From Chitinivorax sp. B (GTDB taxonomy: Bacteria; Pseudomonadota; Gammaproteobacteria; Burkholderiales; SCOH01), in assembly GCF_005503445.1 (NCBI RefSeq), contig NZ_SCOH01000025.1:22501-86500 (forward strand): a stretch of DNA of 64,000 nucleotides, given 5' to 3'. A program made the position numbers and the translations under genes. Below the pieces are notes generated by a model, which worked only from the letters and a program-made list of their open reading frames with translations, was not told the origin of the DNA and did no database searches. Below are positions 35,828 to 46,974 of the stretch, one piece after another. Numbering within the stretch: the first letter of the stretch is position 1; every line of letters begins with the position of its first letter.

Positions 35828-36529
35828 ATGAAAGTCAAATTCAGCATTTACCGTTACAATCCAGATGTCGATGCCAAGCCATATATGCAGGACTATGACA
35901 TTGATCTGGAGCCTTCCGACAAGAAGTTGCTCGATGCGTTAATGCGCCTGAGAAATGTCGATGATACGCTAAGTTTCCGCCGTTCATGCCGCGAAGGTGT
36001 GTGTGGTTCTGATGCAATGAACATCAACGGCAAGAATGGCCTGGCTTGTATTACCGATGTGGCTACATTGAAGCAACCGATTGAGTTGCGTCCGTTGCCG
36101 GGTATGCCGGTCATCCGCGACCTGATCGTGGACATGACCCAATTCTTTAATCAATACAATTCGATCAAACCTTACGTACAAAACGACGAACCGGCTCCGC
36201 AGCGCGAACGCCTCCAGTCGCCAGAAGAACGTAAGGAGCTGGATGGCCTGTACGAGTGTATCTTGTGCGCGTGCTGTTCGACCTCATGCCCGTCGTTCTG
36301 GTGGAATCCGGACAAGTTTGTTGGCCCGGCTGGCCTGCTTGCGGCGTATCGCTTCATTGCCGATACACGTGATCGAGCAACCGCGGAGCGTCTCGACAAC
36401 CTGGAAGATCCATATCGCCTGTTCCGCTGTCATACCATCATGAACTGCGTGGATGTTTGCCCGAAAGAGCTGAATCCGACACGCGCGATCGGCAAGATCA
36501 AGGAATTGATGGTGAAGCGTGCAGTGTAA
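35828..36529 (+). CDS. sdhB: Succinate dehydrogenase iron-sulfur subunit
   Basis: A 233-residue protein with three Fe-S sites: CREGVCGSDAMNINGKNGLA plus the next Cys for 2Fe-2S, CILCACCSTSCP for 4Fe-4S, and CHTIMNCVDVCPKELNP for 3Fe-4S. The second 2Fe-2S ligand position is Asp (CGSD), as known in E. coli SdhB. It passes electrons from FAD to the quinone site. Confidence 0.98.
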   Translation: MKVKFSIYRYNPDVDAKPYMQDYDIDLEPSDKKLLDALMRLRNVDDTLSFRRSCREGVCGSDAMNINGKNGLACITDVATLKQPIELRPLPGMPVIRDLIVDMTQFFNQYNSIKPYVQNDEPAPQRERLQSPEERKELDGLYECILCACCSTSCPSFWWNPDKFVGPAGLLAAYRFIADTRDRATAERLDNLEDPYRLFRCHTIMNCVDVCPKELNPTRAIGKIKELMVKRAV

Positions 36530-36541
36530 ACGGGCCGATCA

Positions 36542-36775
36542 ATGAGCGATATGGATCGTATCCGTTGGCGTTCACGGCGGGGATTGCTGGAGCTGGATCT
36601 GATGCTGGAGAAGTTTATGGCTCGGTGGCTGGACAGGCTATCCCCAGAGGAATTGGAGTCCTACAAGGATCTCCTGTTTCTACCGGATAACGATTTGCTG
36701 GATATGGCAAATGGTATCACCGACCACCCGGATGAGCGCTTGCAGGCAATTCTCCAAAAAATCAGAGATTGCTGA
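36542..36775 (+). CDS. sdhE: FAD assembly factor SdhE
   Basis: A 77-residue protein. RWRSRRGLLELDLMLEKFMA carries the RGxxE motif needed to attach FAD to SdhA, followed by LSPEELESYKDLLFLPDNDL. It is the usual small gene after sdhB and sits 12 nt from it. Confidence 0.95.
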   Translation: MSDMDRIRWRSRRGLLELDLMLEKFMARWLDRLSPEELESYKDLLFLPDNDLLDMANGITDHPDERLQAILQKIRDC

Positions 36776-36882
36776 AATTGAACAACAGGTGCTGACATCA
36801 GACCGGCACTATAACTAACAATACACTCGATTCACCGGGCGCTTGCGACCCGGTTGACAGGACACTCTCTTAGGAGCTCCAG

Positions 36883-38172
36883 ATGGAAAACCGCAAAATC
36901 ACGCTGACCTACAACGACGGAAAAGACACGCAAGAGTTTCCGGTGCTGCCAGGCACATTGGGTCCGGACGTTGTTGATATCCGTGCTTTCTCCAAAACCG
37001 GCATGTTCACGTTTGACCCCGGCTTTTTGGCGACCGCTGCATGTGAATCCCAGATCACCTTCATTGATGGTGATCTTGGGCAGCTTTACTACCGCGGTTA
37101 CCCAATTGAGCAATTGGCAGAGCACAGTGATTACCTCGAAAGCTGCTACCTACTGCTGAATGGCGAATTGCCTACCGCCAAGCAGAAGGAAGACTTCGAT
37201 TACATGGTGCTGCGTCATACCATGTTGCACGACCAGATTCACAATTTCTTCCGTGGTTTCCGTCGCGACGCACACCCGATGGCGGTGATGGTAGGGGTAG
37301 TGGGGGCGTTGTCCGCGTTCTACCATGATTCGCTGGACATCAACGATCCGCACCACCGCGAAGTATCGGCTTTCCGACTGATCGCCAAGGTGCCGACCAT
37401 TGCTGCACAAGCTTACCGCTACAGCAAAGGCTTGCCGTTCTCTTATCCGAAAGCGGGCCTGAGCTATGCGGAAAACTTCCTGCACATGATGTTCTCCACG
37501 CCGGTGTCTGAGTACAAGGTAAATCCGGTGCTGGCCAAGGCGTTGGATCGTATCTTCATCCTGCATGCCGATCACGAACAGAATGCGTCTACATCGACGG
37601 TACGTCTGGCAGGTTCGTCAGGTGCCAACCCGTTTGCATGTATTGCTGCTGGTATCGCTTGCCTGTGGGGTCCGTCGCATGGTGGTGCGAACGAAGCGGT
37701 TCTGAAAATGCTGGACGAAATCGGCTCGGTCGAAAACGTGCCTGCATTCATGGAAGGCGTGAAGAACAAGACCCACAAGCTGATGGGCTTTGGTCACCGC
37801 GTTTACAAGAACATGGACCCACGCGCCAAGATCATGAAGCAGACTTGTGACGAAGTGCTGGCCGAATTGGGTCTGCACAACGATCCGAAGTTCAAGCTGG
37901 CGATGGAATTGGAAAAGATTGCGTTGGAAGATCCATACTTCATCGAACGCAAGCTGTACCCGAACGTCGATTTCTACTCCGGTATCGTGCTGTCCGCAAT
38001 CGGTATTCCGGTTGCCATGTTCACGCCGATCTTCGCATTGGCGCGTACTGTTGGTTGGATTGCACACTGGAGCGAGATGATTTCCGATCCGGGCATGAAG
38101 ATTGGTCGTCCGCGCCAGTTGTACACCGGCGCACAGCGCCGCGATTACGTGCAGCTCGACGCACGTAAGTAA
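36883..38172 (+). CDS. gltA: Type II citrate synthase
   Basis: A 429-residue enzyme of the NADH-sensitive hexameric type in length. Catalytic His lie in [20 protein letters not shown] and in [15 protein letters not shown]; the catalytic Asp is in [11 protein letters not shown]. It condenses acetyl-CoA and oxaloacetate. It follows sdhE by about 107 nt. A perfect GC hairpin lies just after the stop (38183-38204) but lacks a T run. Confidence 0.98.
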   Translation: MENRKITLTYNDGKDTQEFPVLPGTLGPDVVDIRAFSKTGMFTFDPGFLATAACESQITFIDGDLGQLYYRGYPIEQLAEHSDYLESCYLLLNGELPTAKQKEDFDYMVLRHTMLHDQIHNFFRGFRRDAHPMAVMVGVVGALSAFYHDSLDINDPHHREVSAFRLIAKVPTIAAQAYRYSKGLPFSYPKAGLSYAENFLHMMFSTPVSEYKVNPVLAKALDRIFILHADHEQNASTSTVRLAGSSGANPFACIAAGIACLWGPSHGGANEAVLKMLDEIGSVENVPAFMEGVKNKTHKLMGFGHRVYKNMDPRAKIMKQTCDEVLAELGLHNDPKFKLAMELEKIALEDPYFIERKLYPNVDFYSGIVLSAIGIPVAMFTPIFALARTVGWIAHWSEMISDPGMKIGRPRQLYTGAQRRDYVQLDARK

Positions 38173-38182
38173 TACCTGTTTT

Positions 38183-38204
38183 GGGGCCGGTCAATGCCGG
38201 CCCC
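38183..38204 (+). other. GC-rich hairpin after gltA
   Basis: Perfect 8-bp stem GGGGCCGG / CCGGCCCC with loop TCAATG. There is no T tract, so mRNA stabilisation or factor-dependent ending is as likely as intrinsic termination. Confidence 0.55.
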
Positions 38205-38376
38205 GACAGCACATGCGTAGTCACGAGATGGCACCTTGCTTCCGTCAAGGCGGAAGTGTCTTGTTATGCCTGATTGGGGCAGGGTGGCTCTCGTCCTCTG
38301 ACTGTAATGATAACGGAGGGCACATGTAGCTGTTTGTTGAAATAACCACTGATAAGCCTTTAAGGGGGCAACCGCC

Positions 38377-41211
38377 ATGATGAAAACCATGATGAGCAAT
38401 TCCTACCTGTTTGGGGGGAATGCACCATTTGTTGAAGAGTTGTATGAGTTATATCTGGCAGACCCCGGGGCGGTGACACCGGAATGGCGTGATTATTTCG
38501 ACAAACTGCAACAGTTGCCGGGCGCGACCGATCGCGATATCCCGCACCTGCCGATCCAGCAGTCTTTCGTACAGCTAACCAAGACCCCGCGTTATGCATC
38601 GCAGCAAAGCGTTGCGACCCAGCAGGAAATCACCCAAAAGCAAGTCAAGGTACTGCGTTTGATCAGTGCTTACCGCATTCTCGGTAACCGTCACGCTTTC
38701 TTGGATCCACTGAAGCGCTCCGACACCGCGACTATCCCTGAGCTGGACCCGGCGACACATGATCTTACTGCTGAAGACATGGCGGTCACATTCAATACTG
38801 GCTCACTGCATGGTATTGCCAAGCAAGCGCCATTGTCCGAAATCGTGAATGCATTGAAGCAGACCTACTGTGGCAGCATTGGTCTGGAATACATGCACAT
38901 CATCGACTCCGAACAGAAGTACTGGATTCAGGAGCGTTTCGAAGGTGCGCGTTCCCGTCCGGAATTCGCGCCCAGTAAGAAAAAGCGCATTCTGAACAAG
39001 ATTACTGCCGCAGAAACCCTGGAAAAATACCTGCATACCCGTTATGTCGGTCAGAAGCGCTTCTCGCTGGAAGGTGGCGAAAGCATGATTGCAGGTATGG
39101 ATGAGCTGATCCAGCGCGCAGGTGAGAAGGGCGTGCAGGAAATGGTTGTCGGCATGGCGCACCGTGGTCGCTTGAACGTCCTCGTAAACACGCTGGGCAA
39201 GCTGCCGCGTGATCTGTTCTCCGAATTCGAAGGTAAATACAACGACGAACTGGCGTCGGGTGACGTGAAGTACCACATGGGCTTCTCCAGCGATATCCCA
39301 ACACCAGGTGGTCCAATCCACGTATCGTTGGCATTCAATCCATCACATCTGGAAATCGTCAACCCAGTGGTGGAAGGTTCGGTGCGTGCACGTCAACAAC
39401 GTCGTAGCGACCGTACTGGCGATCAGGTAATGCCAGTATTGCTGCATGGCGATGCTGCTTTTGCAGGTCAAGGCGTGGTGATGGAAACACTGGCATTGTC
39501 CCAGACCCGTGGTTACGGTACTGGCGGTACAGTCCATTTCGTCATCAACAACCAGATCGGCTTCACGACTTCCGATCCGCGCGACAGCCGTTCCACTTTG
39601 TACTGTACGGACATCGCGAAGATGGTCGATGCACCGATCTTCCATGTAAATGGCGATGATCCGGAAGCAGTGGTATTCGTGGTTCAGGCGGCATTGGATT
39701 TCCGTCAGCAGTTCCACAAAGATGTCGTGATCGACATGGTGTGCTTCCGTAAGTTGGGCCATAACGAAGCGGATGATCCGTTCGTGACCCAGCCGATGAT
39801 GTACAAGAAGATCCAAAAGCACCCGGGTACCCGAAAGCTATATGCAGACAAGCTGTTGGCTGAAGGTGTGATCAAGGGTGATGAGCCGGATGGCATGATC
39901 AAGGCTTATCGTGATGCCTTGGATCGTGGTGAGCATGTTGAGCAAACCACGCTGTCTGACTACCAGCGTAGCTTTGCGATTGATTTCAGCGCGTTCAAGG
40001 GTACGCACTGGGCACATCCAGTGGACACCACTGTGCCGCAAGGTGATTTGAAGCGCTTGTCCGAAAAAGTGACCTCGATTCCGGAAGACTTCAAGCTGCA
40101 TCCTGGTGTCGAAAAGAATGTGATCGAAGCGCGCCGCAAAATGGGTCGTGGCGAGGCCCCGCTGGACTTCGGTATGGCAGAAACCCTGGCTTACGCTTCG
40201 TTGCTGGAGAGTGGCTATAGCGTACGCTTGTCCGGTCAGGACTGCGGTCGCGGCACCTTTACCCATCGTCATGCCGTGTTGCACGATCAAAACCGTGAGC
40301 GTTGGGATCAGGGCGTATATGTTCCGCTGCGCAACCTGTCTGAAAAGCAAGCCAACTTCCTGGTGATCGACTCGATCCTGTCCGAAGAAGCGGTATTGGG
40401 CTTCGAATACGGTTACGCATCAGCTGAGCCGAATGAATTGGTGATCTGGGAAGCACAATTCGGTGACTTCGCCAACGGCGCACAAGTAGTAATCGACCAA
40501 TTCATCAGCTCAGGCGAAACCAAGTGGGGCCGTTATTGTGGCCTGGTGATGAGCCTGCCGCACGGTTACGATGGCCAAGGTCCTGAGCACTCGTCCTGCC
40601 GCGTTGAGCGTTATCTGCAACTGTGTGCCGAGCACAACATGCAAGTGGTGATGCCAACGACCGCGGCTCAGTGGTTCCACGTGCTGCGTCGCCAGATGCT
40701 GCGCCCCTATCGGAAACCCCTGATTGTGCCGCTGTCCAAGCGCCTGTTAAAAGCCAAGGAAGCAATGTCGGATCTATCCGAGCTGTATGCCAGTGCTTTC
40801 AAGCCTGTTATCGGTGAAGTGGATTCGGCAATCGATGCGAAGAAGGTCAAGCGTGTTGTGGTGTGCTCGGGTCAGGTTTACTACGATCTGGTCAATGCCC
40901 GTAAGGAGCGCAAGGTCAGCGACGTGGCGATTGTTCGTCTGGAACAGCTGTATCCATTTCCGACCGATAACTTTGCAGAAGAACTGGCCAAGTTCTCCGC
41001 GGCCAAGGAAATCGTATGGGTTCAGGAAGAGCCGCGTAACCAAGGTGCATGGTTGTCGATCCGCCATCGTCTGGAAGCTGCATTGAGCCCGAAACAGACT
41101 CTGTCGTTCGCTGGTCGTCCTTCCAGTGCATCGCCTGCTGTGGGTTACATGAGCAAGCACGTTGCACAGTTGAAGGCCTTCCTTGAAGAAGCGATTGTGA
41201 TCAAGAAGTAA
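38377..41211 (+). CDS. sucA: 2-oxoglutarate dehydrogenase E1 component
   Basis: A 944-residue thiamine-diphosphate enzyme. The start NSYLFGGNAPFVEELYELYL is the E1o N-terminal tail that binds E2. MVVGMAHRGRLNVLVNTLGK, GDAAFAGQGVVMETLALSQ and CFRKLGHNEADDPFVTQPMM are conserved ThDP/Mg sites. It decarboxylates 2-oxoglutarate and passes the succinyl group to SucB. A GGGGG-type ribosome site precedes two adjacent ATGs. It begins a unit with sucB and lpd. Confidence 0.98.
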   Translation: MMKTMMSNSYLFGGNAPFVEELYELYLADPGAVTPEWRDYFDKLQQLPGATDRDIPHLPIQQSFVQLTKTPRYASQQSVATQQEITQKQVKVLRLISAYRILGNRHAFLDPLKRSDTATIPELDPATHDLTAEDMAVTFNTGSLHGIAKQAPLSEIVNALKQTYCGSIGLEYMHIIDSEQKYWIQERFEGARSRPEFAPSKKKRILNKITAAETLEKYLHTRYVGQKRFSLEGGESMIAGMDELIQRAGEKGVQEMVVGMAHRGRLNVLVNTLGKLPRDLFSEFEGKYNDELASGDVKYHMGFSSDIPTPGGPIHVSLAFNPSHLEIVNPVVEGSVRARQQRRSDRTGDQVMPVLLHGDAAFAGQGVVMETLALSQTRGYGTGGTVHFVINNQIGFTTSDPRDSRSTLYCTDIAKMVDAPIFHVNGDDPEAVVFVVQAALDFRQQFHKDVVIDMVCFRKLGHNEADDPFVTQPMMYKKIQKHPGTRKLYADKLLAEGVIKGDEPDGMIKAYRDALDRGEHVEQTTLSDYQRSFAIDFSAFKGTHWAHPVDTTVPQGDLKRLSEKVTSIPEDFKLHPGVEKNVIEARRKMGRGEAPLDFGMAETLAYASLLESGYSVRLSGQDCGRGTFTHRHAVLHDQNRERWDQGVYVPLRNLSEKQANFLVIDSILSEEAVLGFEYGYASAEPNELVIWEAQFGDFANGAQVVIDQFISSGETKWGRYCGLVMSLPHGYDGQGPEHSSCRVERYLQLCAEHNMQVVMPTTAAQWFHVLRRQMLRPYRKPLIVPLSKRLLKAKEAMSDLSELYASAFKPVIGEVDSAIDAKKVKRVVVCSGQVYYDLVNARKERKVSDVAIVRLEQLYPFPTDNFAEELAKFSAAKEIVWVQEEPRNQGAWLSIRHRLEAALSPKQTLSFAGRPSSASPAVGYMSKHVAQLKAFLEEAIVIKK

Positions 41212-41229
41212 TCCACCAAATGGTTGAGG

Positions 41230-41250
41230 CGGGCAATCCTGGATTGCCCG
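41230..41250 (+). other. Intercistronic hairpin between sucA and sucB
   Basis: Perfect 9-bp stem CGGGCAATC / GATTGCCCG with CTG loop, no T tract. It may protect or process the sucAB mRNA rather than end it. Confidence 0.55.
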
Positions 41251-41278
41251 TTGCAAGAAACAAAAATCGGAGAAAACG

Positions 41279-42517
41279 ATGCTGATTGAAGTGAAAGTTC
41301 CGCAATTGCCGGAATCCGTTGCAGAAGCCGTACTGGTTGCCTGGCATAAGAAGGAAGGCGAATACGTTGAGCGTGACGAAAACCTGATCGACTTGGAAAC
41401 CGACAAGGTTGTGTTGGAGTTGCCGGCACCGCAAGCGGGTGTGTTGGTCAAGATCGTTAAGCAAGGCGGCGAAACCGCAGTCAGCAATGAAATCATTGCG
41501 CAGATCGATACCGAAGCCAAGGCTGGTGCCGTTGCACCTGCAACTGATATGGCCAAGGTAGCAGAAGCCGCCAAGGAGGCAGGTATTCCTGCATCCGCAG
41601 TGGGTTTTGGCACGGCAGTGATGCCCGCAGCGCGTAAGCTGGCTGACGAAAACAATGTTGACACCAGCAAAGTGGAAGGTACTGGCCGCGGCGGCCGTGT
41701 GACCAAGGAAGATGTCAGCAACGCCATGAGCGCACCCAAAGCCGCGTCGGCTCCTGCGCCTGCAGCCAAGCCGGCGCAACTGGCTGCTGCGCCGGCAGTT
41801 GCTGTTGCCTTGGGTGAGCGCCCAGAGCAGCGCGTACCGATGTCCCGCCTGCGTGCTCGTGTTGCAGAGCGTCTGGTGCAATCGCAACAAACCAACGCCA
41901 TCCTGACCACGTTCAATGAAGTGAACATGGCGCCGGTAATGGAGCTGCGTGGCAGGTACAAAGATCGTTTCGAAAAAGAACACGGTATCAAGCTTGGCTT
42001 CATGGGTTTCTTCGTCAAGGCAGCTGTCCATGCACTGAAGAAATACCCGATCGTCAATGCATCGGTTGATGGTAACGACATCGTTTACCACGGCTACTTT
42101 GACATCGGCGTGGCTGTTGGTAGTCCACGTGGTCTGGTCGTGCCGATCATCCGTAATGCAGACCAGCTGAGCTTGGCCGAAATCGAAAAGCAGATCGCTG
42201 ATTTTGGTAAGCGTGCGCAAGAAGGCAAGTTGGGGATTGAAGAACTGACGGGTGGTACCTATACCATCTCCAATGGCGGTACCTTCGGTTCGATGATGTC
42301 CACCCCGATCATCAATCCACCGCAATCAGCCATCCTGGGCATGCACGCCACCAAGGAGCGTGCTGTGGTTGAAAATGGTCAGGTTGTAGTTCGCCCGATG
42401 ATGTATTTGGCACAGTCCTATGACCACCGTATCATCGACGGCCGCGAAGCGGTGTTGAGCCTGGTGGCGATCAAGGAAGCTATCGAAGATCCGGCTCGTC
42501 TGTTGCTGGACCTGTAA
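41279..42517 (+). CDS. sucB: Dihydrolipoyllysine succinyltransferase (E2 of OGDH)
   Basis: A 412-residue protein. One lipoyl domain (1-80) with the lipoylated Lys in [15 protein letters not shown]. The peripheral-subunit-binding domain is near 110-145 ([20 protein letters not shown], then [13 protein letters not shown]). An Ala/Pro linker leads to the catalytic domain, with the active-site His in [16 protein letters not shown]. It transfers succinyl to CoA. Confidence 0.98.
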   Translation: MLIEVKVPQLPESVAEAVLVAWHKKEGEYVERDENLIDLETDKVVLELPAPQAGVLVKIVKQGGETAVSNEIIAQIDTEAKAGAVAPATDMAKVAEAAKEAGIPASAVGFGTAVMPAARKLADENNVDTSKVEGTGRGGRVTKEDVSNAMSAPKAASAPAPAAKPAQLAAAPAVAVALGERPEQRVPMSRLRARVAERLVQSQQTNAILTTFNEVNMAPVMELRGRYKDRFEKEHGIKLGFMGFFVKAAVHALKKYPIVNASVDGNDIVYHGYFDIGVAVGSPRGLVVPIIRNADQLSLAEIEKQIADFGKRAQEGKLGIEELTGGTYTISNGGTFGSMMSTPIINPPQSAILGMHATKERAVVENGQVVVRPMMYLAQSYDHRIIDGREAVLSLVAIKEAIEDPARLLLDL

Positions 42518-42638
42518 TAGCGGTGCCTTTCCGGCCGGCGTGTGTGCCCTTGGGTGCCTGCGTCGGCCAGTCCATTGGTACGGCATAGACAGTATTTGGT
42601 TGTGGCCAAATGCAAGTTCGACAAATTAGGAATGATCC

Positions 42639-44069
42639 ATGTCCAAATCGTTTGACGTCGTGGTAATCGGCGCCGGCCCTGGCGGTTATGTAGCAGCCAT
42701 TCGTGCTGCACAGTTGGGTTTCTCGGTTGCGTGCATTGACGAAAACAAGAGCGCTGACGGCAAGCCTGCGCTGGGTGGCACTTGCCTGAACGTAGGTTGT
42801 ATCCCTTCCAAGGCGCTGCTGGAGTCCTCCGAGCAGTTCCATAAAATCCAGCACGAAGCGGAAGTGCACGGTATCAGCGTGACCGGCGCCAAAGTTGATG
42901 TGGCGAAAATGCTGGAGCGCAAGCAAAAGATCGTTAACCAGTTCACCGGTGGTATCGGCCTGCTGTTCAAAAAGAACAAGGTCACCAGCCTGCACGGTCA
43001 TGGCAAGATCCTGAAGCGTGAAAATGAGAAGTGGCTGGTAGAGGTATCTGGCGACGCAGCGGAAGTGGTGGAAGCCAAGCATGTGATCATCGCTACGGGT
43101 TCCAAGCCGCGCTACATTCCAGGTATCGACGTGGACAATGTCGATGTGCTGGATAACGTAGGTGCGCTGTCATTGCCTGTGGTACCGAAACGCCTGGGTG
43201 TGATCGGTGCAGGTGTGATCGGTCTGGAAATGGGTAGCGTATGGAAGCGCCTGGGGGCGGACGTGACCGTACTGGAAGCGATGCCATCCTTCCTGGCGGC
43301 TGCAGACGACGAAGTGTCCAAGCTGGCCTTGCGCCTGTTCACCAAAGAACAGGGCCTGGTGATTCAGACTGGTGTGAAGATCGCCGAGACCAAGAAGGTC
43401 AAGAAGGTCATCCAGATCAAGTACACCGACAGCGCAGGTGCAGAGCAGCTGCTGGAAGTGGACAAGTTGATCGTTGCTGTTGGCCGTGTACCCAATACCG
43501 ACAGTATCGCTGTGCCGGAAGTGGGTCTGCGTATCGATCAGCGTGGTTTCGTGGAAGTGGACGATCATTGCCATACTGGCCTGCCCAATGTCTGGGCGAT
43601 TGGCGATGTGGTACGTGGCCCGATGCTGGCGCACAAAGCGTCGGAAGAAGGCGTGGCCGTGGCTGAGCGCATCGCCGGTCAGAAGCCGCATCTGGACTTC
43701 AACTGCATTCCCTGGGTGATCTACACCGCGCCGGAAATCGCTTGGGTTGGTAAGACCGAGCAGCAGTTGAAAGCCGAAGGCGTCGAATACAAGAAGGGCA
43801 GTTTCCCGTTTGCAGCAAACGGCCGTGCGCATAGCCTCAACGCGGCGCAAGGTTTCGTCAAGATGTTGGCTGATGCCAAGACTGACCGCATTCTTGGCGT
43901 GCATATCGTTGGCCCGATGGCCGGCGAGTTGATTTCCGAAGCGGTTGTTGCGATGGAATTCCACGCCTGCAGCGAAGACATTGCCCGCATCGTCCATGCT
44001 CACCCGAGCCTGGCGGAGGTCATTCACGAAGCGGCGTTGGGTTGCGACAAGCGCGCCATCCATAACTAA
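42639..44069 (+). CDS. lpd: Dihydrolipoyl dehydrogenase (E3)
   Basis: A 476-residue flavoprotein. FAD site [20 protein letters not shown]; redox disulfide [19 protein letters not shown] site [21 protein letters not shown]-terminal active-site His in [17 protein letters not shown]. It reoxidises the lipoyl groups of SucB. The gap to sucB is 121 nt. Confidence 0.98.
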   Translation: MSKSFDVVVIGAGPGGYVAAIRAAQLGFSVACIDENKSADGKPALGGTCLNVGCIPSKALLESSEQFHKIQHEAEVHGISVTGAKVDVAKMLERKQKIVNQFTGGIGLLFKKNKVTSLHGHGKILKRENEKWLVEVSGDAAEVVEAKHVIIATGSKPRYIPGIDVDNVDVLDNVGALSLPVVPKRLGVIGAGVIGLEMGSVWKRLGADVTVLEAMPSFLAAADDEVSKLALRLFTKEQGLVIQTGVKIAETKKVKKVIQIKYTDSAGAEQLLEVDKLIVAVGRVPNTDSIAVPEVGLRIDQRGFVEVDDHCHTGLPNVWAIGDVVRGPMLAHKASEEGVAVAERIAGQKPHLDFNCIPWVIYTAPEIAWVGKTEQQLKAEGVEYKKGSFPFAANGRAHSLNAAQGFVKMLADAKTDRILGVHIVGPMAGELISEAVVAMEFHACSEDIARIVHAHPSLAEVIHEAALGCDKRAIHN

Positions 44070-44182
44070 ACAAGGTGTGAGGGGATTGGCATTGTTGTTG
44101 TCCGATTGTAAAGCGATCGGTTGAGAGCAAGCCTAAAGCTCCTCACCCATACCCTCACTCCTTCCAAGAAAAGGATTAAGCA

Positions 44183-45352
<1,170 letters not shown>

Positions 45353-45377
45353 TCCACCAGCACACTAGGAGTTCGAA

Positions 45378-46262
45378 ATGAGCGTATTAGTCAATAAAGA
45401 TACGAAAGTGCTGGTGCAAGGCTTCACCGGCAAAAACGGCACGTTCCACTCAGAACAGGCGCTGGCTTACGGCACCAAGGTTGTTGGTGGCGTGACGCCG
45501 GGCAAGGGTGGTACGACCCACCTGAACCTGCCTGTGTTCAACACCATGAAGGAAGCGGTCAATGCAACTCAGGCTGATGCTTCCGTAATCTACGTACCGG
45601 CACCGTTCGTATTGGATTCGATCATCGAAGCGGTTGATGCAGGTGTGAAACTGATCGTGACCATCACCGAAGGCGTACCGACCCTGGACATGCTGAAGGT
45701 GAAGCGTTACGTTGAGGCCAGCGGTTCCCGTCTGATCGGCCCGAACTGCCCTGGTATCATCACCCCGGGTGAGTGCAAGATCGGCATTATGCCTGGCCAC
45801 ATCCACAAGCCGGGCCGTATCGGTATCGTATCCCGTTCCGGTACCCTGACTTATGAAGCGGTTGCGCAAACGACCGCTGCTGGTCTGGGTCAGTCGACAT
45901 GTATCGGTATCGGTGGTGATCCGATTCCTGGTACCAGCCATATCGATGCACTGAAGTTGTTCCAGGAAGATCCGCAGACCGAAGCGATCATCATGATTGG
46001 TGAAATCGGCGGTACCGCCGAAGAAGAAGCTGCTGAGTACGCCAAGGCGCACGTGACCAAGCCAATCGTTGGTTACATCGCAGGTGTGACCGCGCCGAAG
46101 GGCAAGCGCATGGGTCACGCTGGTGCGATCATCTCTGGTGGTAAGGGTACAGCAGAAGAGAAGTTTGCTGCCTTCGAAAAGGCTGGCATCGCTTACACCC
46201 GCAGCCCTGCAGAGTTGGGCTCGACCATGGTCAAGCTGCTGCAAGAAAAAGGTATGTTGTAA
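45378..46262 (+). CDS. sucD: Succinyl-CoA synthetase alpha subunit
   Basis: A 294-residue protein. CoA site [39 protein letters not shown]; the phosphorylated His in [20 protein letters not shown]. It lies 25 nt after sucC with its own AGGAG site and is the last gene of the TCA cluster; a terminator follows. Confidence 0.98.
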   Translation: MSVLVNKDTKVLVQGFTGKNGTFHSEQALAYGTKVVGGVTPGKGGTTHLNLPVFNTMKEAVNATQADASVIYVPAPFVLDSIIEAVDAGVKLIVTITEGVPTLDMLKVKRYVEASGSRLIGPNCPGIITPGECKIGIMPGHIHKPGRIGIVSRSGTLTYEAVAQTTAAGLGQSTCIGIGGDPIPGTSHIDALKLFQEDPQTEAIIMIGEIGGTAEEEAAEYAKAHVTKPIVGYIAGVTAPKGKRMGHAGAIISGGKGTAEEKFAAFEKAGIAYTRSPAELGSTMVKLLQEKGML

Positions 46263-46301
46263 GCCTCAAGCAGGTTGACCGGTTATCTGGTCAATGCGAC
46301 A

Positions 46302-46330
46302 AGCGCCACCTTCGGGTGGCGTTTTGTTTT
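46302..46330 (+). terminator. Terminator after sucD
   Basis: Stem CGCCACC (46304-46310), loop TTCG, stem GGTGGCG (46315-46321), then a T-rich tail. The rest of the roughly 400 bp between sucD and the first tRNA holds no gene I can support. Confidence 0.88.
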
Positions 46331-46625
46331 AGTGGTGGAGTGTAGAGATTGAAATGGCGTTGGATGGATTAATGGTTGCCAGCAAGATCCTTCCGGTATT
46401 GTTGGGCGAACTTGCCGTGCTTGCCTGCTGCCTTTGTTTGCACACTTAACCAGAACCGGCTTTGTTCGTGATTCGAGTCAGTCAGTGCAGGGTATTGCTA
46501 AAAGGGTGATGCCAGCTTACTTGGCTTGGCTCGCATGCTTGACCAAGGTTGCTTTACCGGGCTTGGTAACTGCAAATAGTGATATTGGGGAAGTGCGTGC
46601 AAGGCAGGGTAAAGTCAACAGAACA

Positions 46626-46661
46626 AAACAAAAAAGCCATTACATCTTGTAATGACTTTTT
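46626..46661 (-). terminator. Terminator downstream of the tRNA-Leu pair
   Basis: On the minus strand a hairpin with arms CATTAC / GTAATG (46638-46643 and 46649-46654), extended by flanking pairs, is followed by a T6 run. It lies about 10 nt after the tRNA 3' end. Confidence 0.8.
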
Positions 46662-46669
46662 ATATATTC

Positions 46670-46754
<85 letters not shown>

Positions 46755-46809
46755 ATTTCAGGATTTCAATTATACAGCCGACTTGTCTCACCAAATACTA
46801 TATTTTATT

Positions 46810-46894
<85 letters not shown>

Positions 46895-46974
46895 CTGTAT
46901 AATCTCTCTTGCGCAGTGCTTTTTTGCTGCTAGTGCTGCTGAAGAGACTGCGCATTATATAGAGGACTTTCGAT

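Noticed and set aside
40774..42325. Two long antisense frames opposite sucA and sucB
   Set aside because: Shadow frames caused by codon bias of strongly expressed genes; low-complexity Ser/Ala or Arg/His products.
46434..46652. 72-codon frame between sucD and the tRNAs
   Set aside because: No ribosome site, ends in the tRNA terminator, and no family pattern.
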